A stretch of 64,000 nt of DNA. Source: Ciona savignyi (taxonomy: Eukaryota > Chordata > Ascidiacea > Phlebobranchia > Cionidae). Position 1 is the first letter of the stretch. Each line of letters begins with the position of its first letter. Below, in pieces: positions 35,001 through 40,246 of this stretch. A program made the position numbers and the translations under genes. The notes beneath the pieces are model-generated. The model was given only the letters and a program-made list of their open reading frames with translations, did no database searches and had not been told where the DNA came from. The stretch lies in contig CH003030.1 in assembly GCA_000149265.1 (NCBI GenBank), positions 14,777 to 78,776 of the forward strand. The letters run 5' to 3'.

Positions 35001-35687
35001 GCTAACTGACTGCATATCATCTCGAGAAATGGGTAACTTGAATGAAATAATTAATCTTTACTTCCAAATTTTCCTTTTTTTCCTCCCTAATTTTTTTTTA
35101 GCTTTTCCCTATTTTCGTTTTTAAATTTTTTCTTTAATTTTTTCATAATTTTTTTTTATTTTTATTGTATATTTCAGCAAAACAAGAACGAAAGAGCCGA
35201 AAGTTTTATAATCGAGTTGAAACAAGTTGTTCAAGAATCCAATCCTAATTTGTGGAGTTTCCTTGTGGAGAATGGTATTCAAGGTGAGTTTCTTCACTAA
35301 TTTTGTCATCTTATATATTAAAGATATTCTATTAGGATTAAATATTTATATTTATCCTTGTGAATGGGAAAAAATGATCAAAGAGACATATTTGATAACT
35401 TAGACTACCTTATGTCCACCATCAATTAGCAGAACTATAGACTATATAATTGAGGTGTTCCTTTAGTTATAGTAGACCCCATTAATCCACTGGGTTCAAG
35501 CGACTTCCGACTGGTTTCGATCTTGCAACTATTCGGCTGTCTGCAGACCGCCGAAGCTCTTACCAATTGAGCTAATCGGTCGAATGTTCTTTCAGATGAA
35601 TCCACCTTGGAAGATTTAAAAACTTCTGCTCAACCAATGGAATTGCAGGAAGATGAAGCAGATGCATTGTTGGATATGATGGAATAA
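22970..35687 (+). CDS. XRCC5: Ku80 (Ku autoantigen p86), DNA double-strand break repair
   Basis: Ku80 pairs with Ku70 to ring broken DNA ends in the nucleus and recruits DNA-PK for non-homologous end joining. Fifteen exons (22970-23083, 23790-23979, 24233-24281, 25283-25411, 26274-26459, 26924-27073, 28158-28261, 28858-29033, 30787-30965, 31495-31596, 32317-32571, 33526-33677, 34539-34651, 35178-35283, 35596-35687) join in phase into 698 codons plus stop (human 732 aa). The order follows human: the N-terminal vWA-like domain ([30 protein letters not shown]), the DNA-encircling barrel (GYKYGKDVIPFGAEDEKQMK, AGVALSALSTAMEQQHLCAI, QCLVMIGLPFAEDM), then the C-terminal helical domain. The tail EDEADALLDMME matches the conserved DNA-PKcs-binding end (human DVDDLLDMI). 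Only the few N-terminal residues are uncertain. An AATAAA is at 36178. A 100-N gap lies in the intron after 29033. Several exon edges have been copied into tandem arrays. Confidence 0.96.
23200..23480 (-). repeat. SINE-A, nearly full length, diverged
   Basis: It runs from the AGGATAGGATATTCATGTTT tail to the reversed tRNA-like head (GCTAGCGACCGGTTTCAAAC), in the Ku80 intron. Confidence 0.8.
23790..23979 (+). CDS. XRCC5: Ku80 exon 3
   Basis: 63 codons plus one base; acceptor GATTTCAG, donor GATT|GTGAGT. It encodes [20 protein letters not shown] then NPLHQVDNDSYHNIAIAF.. (human [20 protein letters not shown]). Confidence 0.95.
24001..24180 (+). repeat. SINE-A, head partly lost
   Basis: It begins at GCTAGCCGGTTGTGTCCTTG, 22 bp past a Ku80 donor, and ends ATCCCATCCTATC. 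It lacks the CACTGCAATAG block. Confidence 0.8.
24233..24281 (+). CDS. XRCC5: Ku80 exon 4
   Basis: A 49-base exon, VDALTVSLDHLYKET with split codons at both ends; acceptor TTTTCTAG, donor AAG|GTAAAA. The human counterpart is LDALIVSMDVIQHET. Confidence 0.92.
24915..25075 (+). repeat. SINE-A body
   Basis: The blocks CAATCATACACAAAACCCTG, CCGACGGTGGGCACGAGGTA and GTGTTAACCCCCTTGGTTTT are present; the head is missing. Confidence 0.8.
25283..25411 (+). CDS. XRCC5: Ku80 exon 5
   Basis: 42 codons plus split ends; acceptor CCTCACAG, donor TTAT|GTGAGT. It encodes SKKITTCRIVMFTNFSHTSS.. ..VDGMHVQLDV, matching human KRHIEIFTDLSSRF..KKCDISLQFF. Confidence 0.94.
26013..26276. repeat. XRCC5: 132-bp tandem duplication ending in a Ku80 acceptor
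   Basis: Each copy holds a tRNA-like SINE head (TTCGATCCCACAACCTTTCG) and ends ATTATTTCCAG|AACTCCGGACTTA, the start of exon 6. The decoy acceptor is at 26141 and the real one at 26273. The decoy frame stops after 26 codons. Confidence 0.88.
26274..26459 (+). CDS. XRCC5: Ku80 exon 6
   Basis: 61 codons plus split ends; donor TTCAG|GTTGGT. It contains a Ser/Asn-rich linker DDSTPPSDDQPSTSRQNGNN then HGRKPKSKNQLTGEDVVRRI and GVEGDNYTF, human ..GLDEIYSF. The linker is longer and more basic than in human. Confidence 0.92.
26604..26940. repeat. XRCC5: Array of degenerate copies of a Ku80 acceptor
   Basis: At least six copies of a unit containing TTATCTTTATCCCAGTGATG then CCATGCNNNATTTTTCAA lie in the intron just before exon 7, whose own start is CTTATCCCAG|TGATGCCGTG. 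Decoy AG|TGATGCC sites fall near 26606, 26720, 26753, 26790 and 26891. Confidence 0.88.
26924..27073 (+). CDS. XRCC5: Ku80 exon 7
   Basis: 49 codons plus split ends; acceptor TATCCCAG, donor AAAAA|GTGAGT. It encodes DAVKAVTGFEKRSVNSAKWK then CHLTLGTQLSIPCCAFAKTK, human [20 protein letters not shown] then CRLTIGSNLSIRIAAYKSI. Confidence 0.94.
27392..27664 (+). mobile_element. SINE-A, full length
   Basis: A 273-bp model copy. The tRNA-like head is GGCCGGTTGGTCTAACGGTT..AGGTTGCAGGTGCGAAACTT, the body has GGACATTGCCTGAAACCAGC and CGACGATGGGCGCGAGGTGA, and the tail is ATCCTATCATATCC. It lies in the Ku80 intron. Confidence 0.9.
28043..28180. repeat. XRCC5: 93-bp duplication of a Ku80 acceptor and exon start
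   Basis: ACCCCATGTGTTATTGCCAC then AG|GTGCCATGTGAAAACACACA (decoy exon start 28065) is repeated 93 bp later as the real exon 8 edge (28158). The period is a multiple of three and the frame between the two is open. Confidence 0.9.
28158..28261 (+). CDS. XRCC5: Ku80 exon 8
   Basis: 34 codons with split ends; acceptor TTGCCACAG, donor AAAG|GTTTGG. It encodes CHAKTHKGGDITRNLFYFID then DEDQTEISKENLGK, human [20 protein letters not shown] then DDDETEVLKEDII. Confidence 0.93.
28240..28720. repeat. XRCC5: Diverged tandem copies of a Ku80 donor region
   Basis: The exon 8 end and donor (TTTCGAAGGAAAATTTAGGA then AAAG|GTTTGGGAC) recur degenerately near 28460-28480, 28530-28570 (TTGGCCAAAGGTTTGGGG) and 28690-28715. 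The copies are separated by TAATTATCCACCCCATTCTG-type blocks. Confidence 0.75.
28858..29033 (+). CDS. XRCC5: Ku80 exon 9
   Basis: 58 codons; acceptor TCACCTAG, donor GAC|GTAAG followed at once by the N gap. It encodes YKYGKDVIPFGAEDEKQMKF then AARDKCLTILGFTDHSNVHP and ..LVMGEVGDD, human [20 protein letters not shown]. Confidence 0.95.
29039..29138. other. XRCC5: Assembly gap, 100 N
   Basis: A run of exactly 100 N, the usual placeholder of unknown length, sits five bases into a Ku80 intron. It swallows the left end of a DNA transposon. Confidence 0.99.
29139..29544. mobile_element. pogo/Tigger-like DNA transposon, left end in the gap
   Basis: The right end, read inward on the minus strand, is CAGTAGAACCCCGCTTATCT then GACCACC, flanked by TA. 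This resembles pogo/Tigger mariner-type ends. A related AACGCGACCACCCCGGTTTC sits beside the gap. No transposase is seen, so it is a non-autonomous or truncated copy. Confidence 0.65.
29550..30380. other. Ku80 intron, no feature seen
   Basis: AT-rich. A weak SINE-A body fragment (CACGTTTGGGTTACCAGAGT) lies at 30220-30260. No exon is seen. Confidence 0.5.
30386..30679 (-). mobile_element. SINE-A, full length
   Basis: The tail is ATAGGATGTTTATGTTTATC, the body has CCTCGCGCCCACCGTCGGGT, and the head ends at ACCCGCCGGACC. It lies in the Ku80 intron. Confidence 0.88.
30787..30965 (+). CDS. XRCC5: Ku80 exon 10
   Basis: 59 codons plus two bases; acceptor CCTTCCAG, donor ATGAG|GTGTGT. It encodes TAGVALSALSTAMEQQHLCA then IACYIYRRGSTPKLVVLLPR and SDYQCLVMIGLPFAEDM, human [20 protein letters not shown]. 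Confidence 0.95.
31020..31350 (+). repeat. Diverged SINE-A bodies
   Basis: Two broken bodies (31030-31210 and 31250-31350) carry CGGATTATGGGTTTTACTAA, GGTAACCTGACGGTGATGAT and GGTAACCCGACGGTGGACAC. Confidence 0.65.
31495..31596 (+). CDS. XRCC5: Ku80 exon 11
   Basis: 33 codons with split ends; acceptor CATTCAG, donor GCTC|GTGAGT. It encodes PLCMDPLLDNKPAPSDDQLQ then YVEDLISAMEFSS, human [20 protein letters not shown]. Confidence 0.93.
31600..32310. other. Ku80 intron, no feature seen
   Basis: Very AT-rich. A short internal repeat, TTTCCNAATGNTNTAATTAA then GATAAAAATTATTATG, occurs at about 32010-32055 and 32235-32290. No exon is seen. Confidence 0.5.
32317..32571 (+). CDS. XRCC5: Ku80 exon 12
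   Basis: 84 codons with split ends; acceptor TTTCCAG, donor AACAA|GTATTC. It encodes SDNPHPLFKPKEKMNLHFQR then TFQCLDHRSKDPNAGLPEPN and ..DAWINNK, human [20 protein letters not shown]. The open frame continues past the donor, but exon 13 requires this phase. Confidence 0.9.
32517..32760. repeat. XRCC5: ~172-bp duplication of a Ku80 donor
   Basis: GTCCACTAAAAAGG..GAAAA, GGCATCTCATGATGCATGGA and TAAATAACAA|GTATTCTAGA occur at 32521-32580 (real donor 32572) and again at 32692-32752 (decoy donor 32744). The second copy holds about 50 bp of former exon. Confidence 0.9.
33001..33250 (+). mobile_element. SINE-A body with a different tRNA-like head (SINE-C type)
   Basis: The head has TTATAGCTCGGTTGGTAAGA (box A) and a GGGATAGAAACC box B, unlike the usual SINE-A head. 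The body (CAATCATACGCAACACACTG, ATCCGACGGTAG, CCATGTGTTAACACC) is SINE-A. Confidence 0.75.
33305..33462 (+). repeat. SINE-A body
   Basis: It runs from CAAATTGAAGGAACATGTCT to AAACATAAATATCCTATAC, ending about 60 bp before Ku80 exon 13. Confidence 0.85.
33526..33677 (+). CDS. XRCC5: Ku80 exon 13
   Basis: 50 codons with split ends; acceptor CATCTCAG, donor GAAG|GTAATT. It encodes APESDSNSGETEEKPVVTNI then SSTEVTTIGTATPVHDFLCL, a linker plus the start of the C-terminal helical domain (human VTSVGSVNPAENFRVLV). Confidence 0.9.
33815..34062 (+). repeat. SINE-A, diverged
   Basis: It goes from GCCTTTCAGCCAAAGGGTTG to AATAAACATGAATACTATCC, directly upstream of the 60-bp minisatellite. Confidence 0.75.
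34066..34530. repeat. 60-bp minisatellite, ~7.8 copies
   Basis: The exact 60-bp period contains CCCAGTGCTACCATGGACCC, ACCCATACTAATGTAATGTA and TCATGGCCTACATTCCTGG. It stops 9 bp before Ku80 exon 14. Sixty is a multiple of three, which gives a long open frame by chance; that frame differs from the Ku80 frame. Confidence 0.97.
34539..34651 (+). CDS. XRCC5: Ku80 exon 14
   Basis: 37 codons after a split Val; acceptor GCATTCCAG, donor AAG|GTAG. It encodes FNQMQRKIKEFAKDSFSESL then KYKILECLKSFLEQAKK, human ASNQLINHIEQFL..SIDCIRAFREEAIK. Confidence 0.93.
34745..34965 (+). mobile_element. SINE-A with a short central deletion
   Basis: The head TGGCCAGTTAGTCTGGCGGTT..CGAAACTTG-like block and the full body to GAATGTCCTATCC are present. 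The GGCAAGGCACTTTACGGAC part is missing. Confidence 0.85.
35178..35283 (+). CDS. XRCC5: Ku80 exon 15
   Basis: 35 codons plus one base; acceptor TATTTCAG, donor CAAG|GTGAGT. It encodes QNKNERAESFIIELKQVVQE then SNPNLWSFLVENGIQ, human [20 protein letters not shown]..DGIT. Confidence 0.94.
35335..35590 (-). mobile_element. SINE-A body with SINE-C-type head
   Basis: On the minus strand the head is TTAGCTCAATTGGTAAGAGC..GATCGAAACC. The body reads towards ATAAATATTTAATCC. It ends 6 bp before the last Ku80 exon. Confidence 0.75.
35596..35687 (+). CDS. XRCC5: Ku80 exon 16 (C-terminus, stop)
   Basis: It encodes ESTLEDLKTSAQPMELQEDE then ADALLDMME and TAA at 35685-35687. The acidic ..LLDMM end corresponds to the conserved extreme C-terminus through which Ku80 engages DNA-PKcs. 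Confidence 0.96.
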
Positions 35688-36075
35688 TGTTTATTATATG
35701 ATCGTCATTGTTCATTCATATGATGTAACAATCATTGTTGTCCATTCAAATGATTGCATAATTGCATTCGTATGATGAAATAACGATTATTCTTTTTTCA
35801 TATGATGGAATAATGCTCATTCTTCATTCATATGATGGAATAATGCTCATTGTCCATTCATATGATGGAATAATGCTCATTCTTCATTCATATGATGGAA
35901 CAATGCTCATTCTTCATTCATATGATGGAATAATGCTCATTGTCCATTCATATGATGGAATAATGCTCATTCTTCATTCATATGATGGAACAATGCTCAT
36001 TCTTCATTCATATGATGGAATAATGCTCATTGTCCATTCATATGATGGAATAATGGTCATTGTCCATTTATATGA
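35670..36075. repeat. XRCC5: 30-bp minisatellite in the Ku80 3' UTR built on the stop-codon region
   Basis: The unit CATATGATGGAATAATGCTC then ATTGTCCATT is repeated ~11 times cleanly (35790-36075) with diverged copies upstream to the stop. It has a 90-bp higher-order pattern (TTCTTC/TTGTCC variants, GGAACA). ATGATGGAATAATG is the last codons of Ku80 plus the stop. Confidence 0.93.
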
Positions 36076-36177
36076 TGTTTAAAAAATCAATCTGTGCCAA
36101 ACTTAATTCACCTCGCCGCTAAAGTTCATTATATTCTGTAAATTGTTCTTTTTAATTTCAAATTCATAAAAATGCAG

Positions 36178-36183
36178 AATAAA
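36178..36183 (+). terminator. XRCC5: Poly(A) signal of Ku80
   Basis: AATAAA lies 490 bp after the stop, followed by a T-rich stretch; cleavage is expected near 36200. Confidence 0.75.
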
Positions 36184-36530
36184 AGTTTAACATCCTGAAA
36201 GGTGTTTTTATTTATAGTATCAGTGCATTAGTATGAAGAAAATAGATGCTTATTTAATACCTAGTGGTTTTTATCTAAATCTACTTTGGCTAATTCGAAC
36301 TAAGTAGACAAAAAACGTTCAAGGGGTCTGTAGTATAACAAAAATATGTTCTATGGGTGACTTGTATGAGTGTATTGTTTGGATCCAGGAAAATGAAATG
36401 TCATTAAAGGATTGAATTACAGTTCAGGCACAGACTGACTAATGACCAGTTTTGATCTTCCAACCCTTTCGGCTGAAAGACGATTTTTCACAGCCTACCA
36501 CGCACAATTTTACACTGCTTGTCATTTTTG

Positions 36531-36800
36531 TATAGGATATAGGATAATTATCTTTATCCCTGTGAATGGGAAAACCAAGGGGGTTACCACACGGGCAATC
36601 GTCAGATCACCTTACGCCCATCGTCAGGTTACCGGAGCTATTGCAGTGTGTTGTATATGATAGACACGTTCCTTCAATTTGGTAGAACCCATTAATCCGC
36701 TAGGTTCAGGCAATGTCCATAAAGTGCCTTGCCCAAGGACACAACCGTTTAGCTAGCGACCAATTTCGTACTTGCAACCTTTTAATTGAAAGGCGACGCA
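36531..36800 (-). mobile_element. SINE-A, nearly full length
   Basis: It lies between the convergent Ku80 and RNF185 genes. It includes CCCTGTGAATGGGAAAACCA, GCTATTGCAGTGTGTTGTAT and TTTTAATTGAAAGGCGACGC. Confidence 0.88.
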
Positions 36801-36991
36801 ATAAAATCAACAAATCAAACCTAATTATAGAAGTCAATTTGTGATAGAGAAAGCAGGATAAAAAAAGTAACTACACACCATAATTGAAAACAGTATTAGA
36901 ACTAGCTCTAACACATATAGCTTGATATGTTCCTCAATTTCAGGCAGAAATAAATAGTTTTTGATAACGGATTAAAACAAGGTTAAAAACA

Positions 36992-37552
36992 TTACGCAAT
37001 AAACAACCAAAACATTAAAAAAATAGCGATTATTAAAAATATTCGAGATAAAATTTGCTCATCTTCATGCTGAGGAGTACCGGGGGGAGGGGCCGGTGGC
37101 CGGCCGTCTGCGATGTTAAACACAGAGCCAAATATCCCGAAAGGGAAAGCCCCTATACCAAAGGACATTTGGAACCCACCGTCTCCAAAGTTCATTCCGT
37201 TGAACCCGTTGTATCGATTCTCGGGTTCAGGCCGCTGGGCTTGGGGTCGTGGGGGTTGGTCTTTGTTACGAGGGTCGGTACTGGAGGAGCTGCCACGACC
37301 GTACAGCGGCACTACCTTGTCCTTCCCGATCCCGGCTTTGCAAACAGGGCATTCCTGACGATTCGGTCGCGTCTCCAACCACTGATTCAAGCACGGCCAG
37401 CAGAACAAATGGCCGCAGTAGCTGATGACGGCATCTCGTGCAGTATCGAGGCAGATGTTACACTCGTATTGTGATGAGTTGTTCGTGTTGGGATCAGGGT
37501 TGGTTCCAGCGCAGCCAGTGGCGTCGGCTTTCGAATCTTCAGAACTGGCCAT
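36992..37552 (-). CDS. RNF185: RNF185, ER-membrane RING-type E3 ubiquitin ligase
   Basis: A 186-aa protein in one coding exon (human RNF185 192 aa, RNF5 180 aa). The RING-HC domain at residues ~29-71 has all eight zinc ligands: [37 protein letters not shown]. After a proline-rich linker ([14 protein letters not shown]) comes the hallmark [20 protein letters not shown]. The C-terminal hydrophobic segment [20 protein letters not shown] anchors it in the ER or outer mitochondrial membrane with the RING in the cytosol. The family acts in ER-associated degradation and autophagy. It resembles RNF185 more than RNF5 in the FGDGGFQM block, and may represent the ancestor of both. ATG at 37550-37552. 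Confidence 0.96.
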   Translation of the reverse strand: MASSEDSKADATGCAGTNPDPNTNNSSQYECNICLDTARDAVISYCGHLFCWPCLNQWLETRPNRQECPVCKAGIGKDKVVPLYGRGSSSSTDPRNKDQPPRPQAQRPEPENRYNGFNGMNFGDGGFQMSFGIGAFPFGIFGSVFNIADGRPPAPPPGTPQHEDEQILSRIFLIIAIFLMFWLFIA

Positions 37553-37581
37553 TACAAACTAATTATCTTAATTTTGATTTC
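37553..37581 (-). other. RNF185: RNF185 5' UTR with splice acceptor
   Basis: ATTTTTCAG|GAAATC places an acceptor 29 bases before the ATG. It would join either a 5' UTR exon or a trans-spliced leader. Confidence 0.55.
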
Positions 37582-37924
37582 CTGAAAAATGTTTCTATTA
37601 AAATATGAGCAAATAAATATCATTCTTCCCAAACTGGGAAAATTTCATTGAAGTATTTTGTGTCAAAAATAGTAATGGAAAATCGGTTAGGTCAACTTTC
37701 TGATTAAAGAAGATAGTATATGTACTGTAGTGAAACATGGCTGCCCTACTTACATATATATTTAATATATATATTACATGTTGAACTTCTTAAATTCAAT
37801 TTTAAATTCACTGTGCATTGAAACACAACTATGTAGAAAGTGGTCAGGACGTAGAATGCAAGCTTATCCTAGAATGGTCACCATCACCTGTGTCCCTAAC
37901 CTATATACTACAGGAGGACAACAC

Positions 37925-38060
37925 TTGAAGTAGGAAAAGCGGGAAGGAGGAAACTAAAAGGAGGTAAAGCGGGACGGAGGGTTAGTTCTAGGGGTGAGAT
38001 TAGTGTTCGGGGCAGGGCTTAAATTAGAGCCGTTTCCCTCCTTTTAGTGTTGCACGGAGG
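37925..38060. mobile_element. MITE-like element
   Basis: GGAAAAGCGGGAAGGAGGAA on one side and GTTTCCCTCCTTTTAGTGTT on the other enclose a GGTTAGTTCTAGGGGTGAGA core, the reverse of the telomere-like core at 14580. Confidence 0.6.
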
Positions 38061-38471
38061 TTGGGAGGAAAACACCAAACGCATAAATGGTTGATGTAGC
38101 CTTTTAGTCTTCGGCCTATTATTAAAATAACTTAATCTTTAATCTAGCCTAGCTCGTAACTACTAACTACCGTCGTACTTTTAGAAATTAAGCGATTGTT
38201 ACATGTACTTCATCAATTCTGAATGACTGATTGTACTTCCTTGACCATAATAGCGATTCACCGAATGAAAATACACGATTTATGACGTCATAAAAATCAT
38301 ATGATAGATGGAAATTAAAACATAGAATTTACGAGGAGATAAATAAAAAAATTAAAATTGTAAAATCACCAATATTTTAAAAAAACAGTTGTGCTTCTCG
38401 GGTTAACGGGATCAAATAAAATTCTAATTTCTATGAAAAAAAAGGTTTCGTGACGATAACGGCTTCAATAT

Positions 38472-38767
38472 CCGGCCCGCTGGTCTAACGGTTAAGTGCG
38501 TCGCCTTTCAATCGAAAGGCTGCAGGTGCGAAACTGGCCGCTAGCTAGTCGGTTATGTCCTTGGGCAAGGCACTTTACGGACATTGCCTGAACTCAGCGG
38601 GTTAATGGGTTCTACCAAATTGAAGGAACGTTTCTATCATATACAACACACTGCAATAGCTCCGGTATAACCCGACGATGGGCGCGAGGTGATCTGACGA
38701 TTGCCCGTGTGTTAACCCCCTTGGTTTTCCCATTCACGGGGATAAGGAAGAAATCCTATCCTATCCT
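38472..38767 (+). mobile_element. SINE-A, full length
   Basis: Among the best-preserved copies: CCGGCCCGCTGGTCTAACGG, CAATCGAAAGGCTGCAGGTG, CAAATTGAAGGAACGTTTCT, CGACGATGGGCGCGAGGTGA and the tail CCTATCCTA. Confidence 0.92.
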
Positions 38768-38769
38768 AA

Positions 38770-39570
38770 AACTTAGTGGGGTATTAAAATTTAGCCCTGC
38801 TAATTAATAAAATGTGGCAGCGCTCTAACTTTATAGGCCTACGGGTGTTTAACCATGGTAAGATAAGGAGTGGACAGAGCTCGCGAAACCCATTTATCAA
38901 CTGAACTGCCAAAAACAGGAAACTAATCGCAACTTCCCGTGCACAAAATATGAACAAATGGCAACTAATTAATAGTTAAAAATATACAGCGAGACAATTA
39001 TAAATACGTGTGGAATTCCCACCAAAAAAAAACAGTTTTTGTTTTAGGATAGGCCTACTTGTATTTTTGTATGATAAGCCAGGACTTCCATAAATATCTG
39101 ACTTATAGTCTAAACAAGACTAAAGATCCTAGTAAGCCATGTGTAAGGAATTTGGCTTAACCTAACCCACCGAATAGCTTAGTGGGTTGCTGCATCGCTT
39201 TTCTGAAAGGTTATTGTTTTAAAATTGGTTAAGTAGTTGTTTTTGTCCCTGACCAAGGCGGTTAGCGGAATCCATGCAGTTGATTAATGGGTTGTAATAA
39301 AATTCAAGGAATCTCTAAATCGCACACACCAGATTGCAATAGCTTCGGTAACCCAGCGGTGGGCGCAATTCGATTGCTATCGAACACTTCCTTACATATT
39401 ACGCCAAATAACAGAATTAAAGCTTAATATTTCTCGTACCTTGACCCTAATTGGCAAAATAACCGTTATAAAATCGCTCAATATACCCATGCTGACATAT
39501 AACCCATGCTGACATATAACCCATGCTGACATATAAAAGCGTTCTACCTACGTTACCCCCAAGAATTTCT
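38770..39570. other. Spacer, no clear exon
   Basis: It contains a decayed SINE-A copy (39165-39370) and three tandem ACCCATGCTGACATATA units (39486-39534). I found no exon that could precede the open frame at 39574. Confidence 0.5.
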
Positions 39571-39573
39571 TAA

Positions 39574-39873
39574 AAAAAACTAAAATTGGTTATTTTTCGT
39601 TTCATATGGGGATCCAAAACGATTGGCATCGACGCGTATACGCTGGCATTGCAATCAAGGAGACTAACACAATTACTGAACCCAGATTATGATGCTTACT
39701 GGAAGGACGTGGAATCCATGTATTTTACCAAATCGGCCCTAGCAGCATCGTTGCACTCGAAAGTGCGAGATACGTCGAATCTTAAAACCTACCCCCGCAA
39801 TCAAACGGACAGATCGGCATTCTCGCTACGTATGCGATCGTATGTTACCCAAAAGACATCTATCCTGCAGTAA
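39574..39873 (+). CDS. Unrecognised C-terminal exon or short gene
   Basis: An open frame ends ..SAFSLRMRSYVTQKTSILQ then TAA at 39871-39873, with AATAAA 13 bp later. It reads LNPDYDAYWKDVESMYFTKS then ALAASLHSKVRDTSNLKTYP, which has the composition of a real protein. There is no in-frame ATG before 39718, and the only AG inside it (CAATCAAG|GAG, 39658) makes a poor acceptor. A different frame opens at an ATG at about 39605 (MGIQNDWHRRVYAGIAIKET) and closes after 28 codons, so a one-base error or an unseen upstream exon is possible. It converges on CatSper2, with 133 bp between their stop codons. Function unknown. Confidence 0.5.
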   Translation, partial: KKLKLVIFRFIWGSKTIGIDAYTLALQSRRLTQLLNPDYDAYWKDVESMYFTKSALAASLHSKVRDTSNLKTYPRNQTDRSAFSLRMRSYVTQKTSILQ

Positions 39874-39885
39874 CACCTTCGAACT

Positions 39886-39891
39886 AAAATA
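39886..39891 (+). terminator. Poly(A) signal after the 39574 open frame
   Basis: AATAAA in the context AACTAAAATAAAAAAG, close behind the TAA. It supports a real plus-strand transcript ending here. Confidence 0.5.
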
Positions 39892-40006
39892 AAAAAGATA
39901 AAATTTGAAGTTTAGACGACAGCCTTATTAGAAAGGCTATAGGATATTCATGCTTACATACTTAACCCAATAAGAAAATCTAAAAAAAAAAACAGTCGAA
40001 ACGCTT

Positions 40007-40246
40007 TTAACGATCGTGTATTTGCAGAAGGGCGTGGTTCAACAGGGATATGATGTCATTTCTTTCCTGCAAATTCTCCTGTAAGTTCTCCATGGCTTGG
40101 TAGAACTTGAACAGAATATCTCTGGGCCACACAGTCTCTGTAGAAGGTGTGGCGACGAGATCGAGGTGTCGTTGGACTATGTTATCCCACTGTGCCTGTC
40201 GTACTATCTCGTCGGTCTCTGTGTACCCGGCAATTTCATCTAGGTT
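40007..40246 (-). CDS. CATSPER2: CatSper2 exon 11 (C-terminus)
   Basis: 79 codons plus stop; acceptor TTGTTCAG. It encodes NLDEIAGYTETDEIVRQAQW, then ..VWPRDILFKFYQAMENLQEN and ..LLNHALLQIHDR. Confidence 0.95.
   Translation of the reverse strand, partial: NLDEIAGYTETDEIVRQAQWDNIVQRHLDLVATPSTETVWPRDILFKFYQAMENLQENLQERNDIISLLNHALLQIHDR

Noticed and set aside
34066-36075. CRISPR-like array
   Set aside because: Repeats are contiguous, without unique spacers, in an animal genome.
35762-36082. 106-aa repeat protein (HSYDGIMLI repeats)
   Set aside because: It is the 30-bp minisatellite in the Ku80 3' UTR; 30 is a multiple of three, so it stays open by chance.
37055-37474. 139-aa plus-strand open frame
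   Set aside because: Antisense shadow of RNF185.
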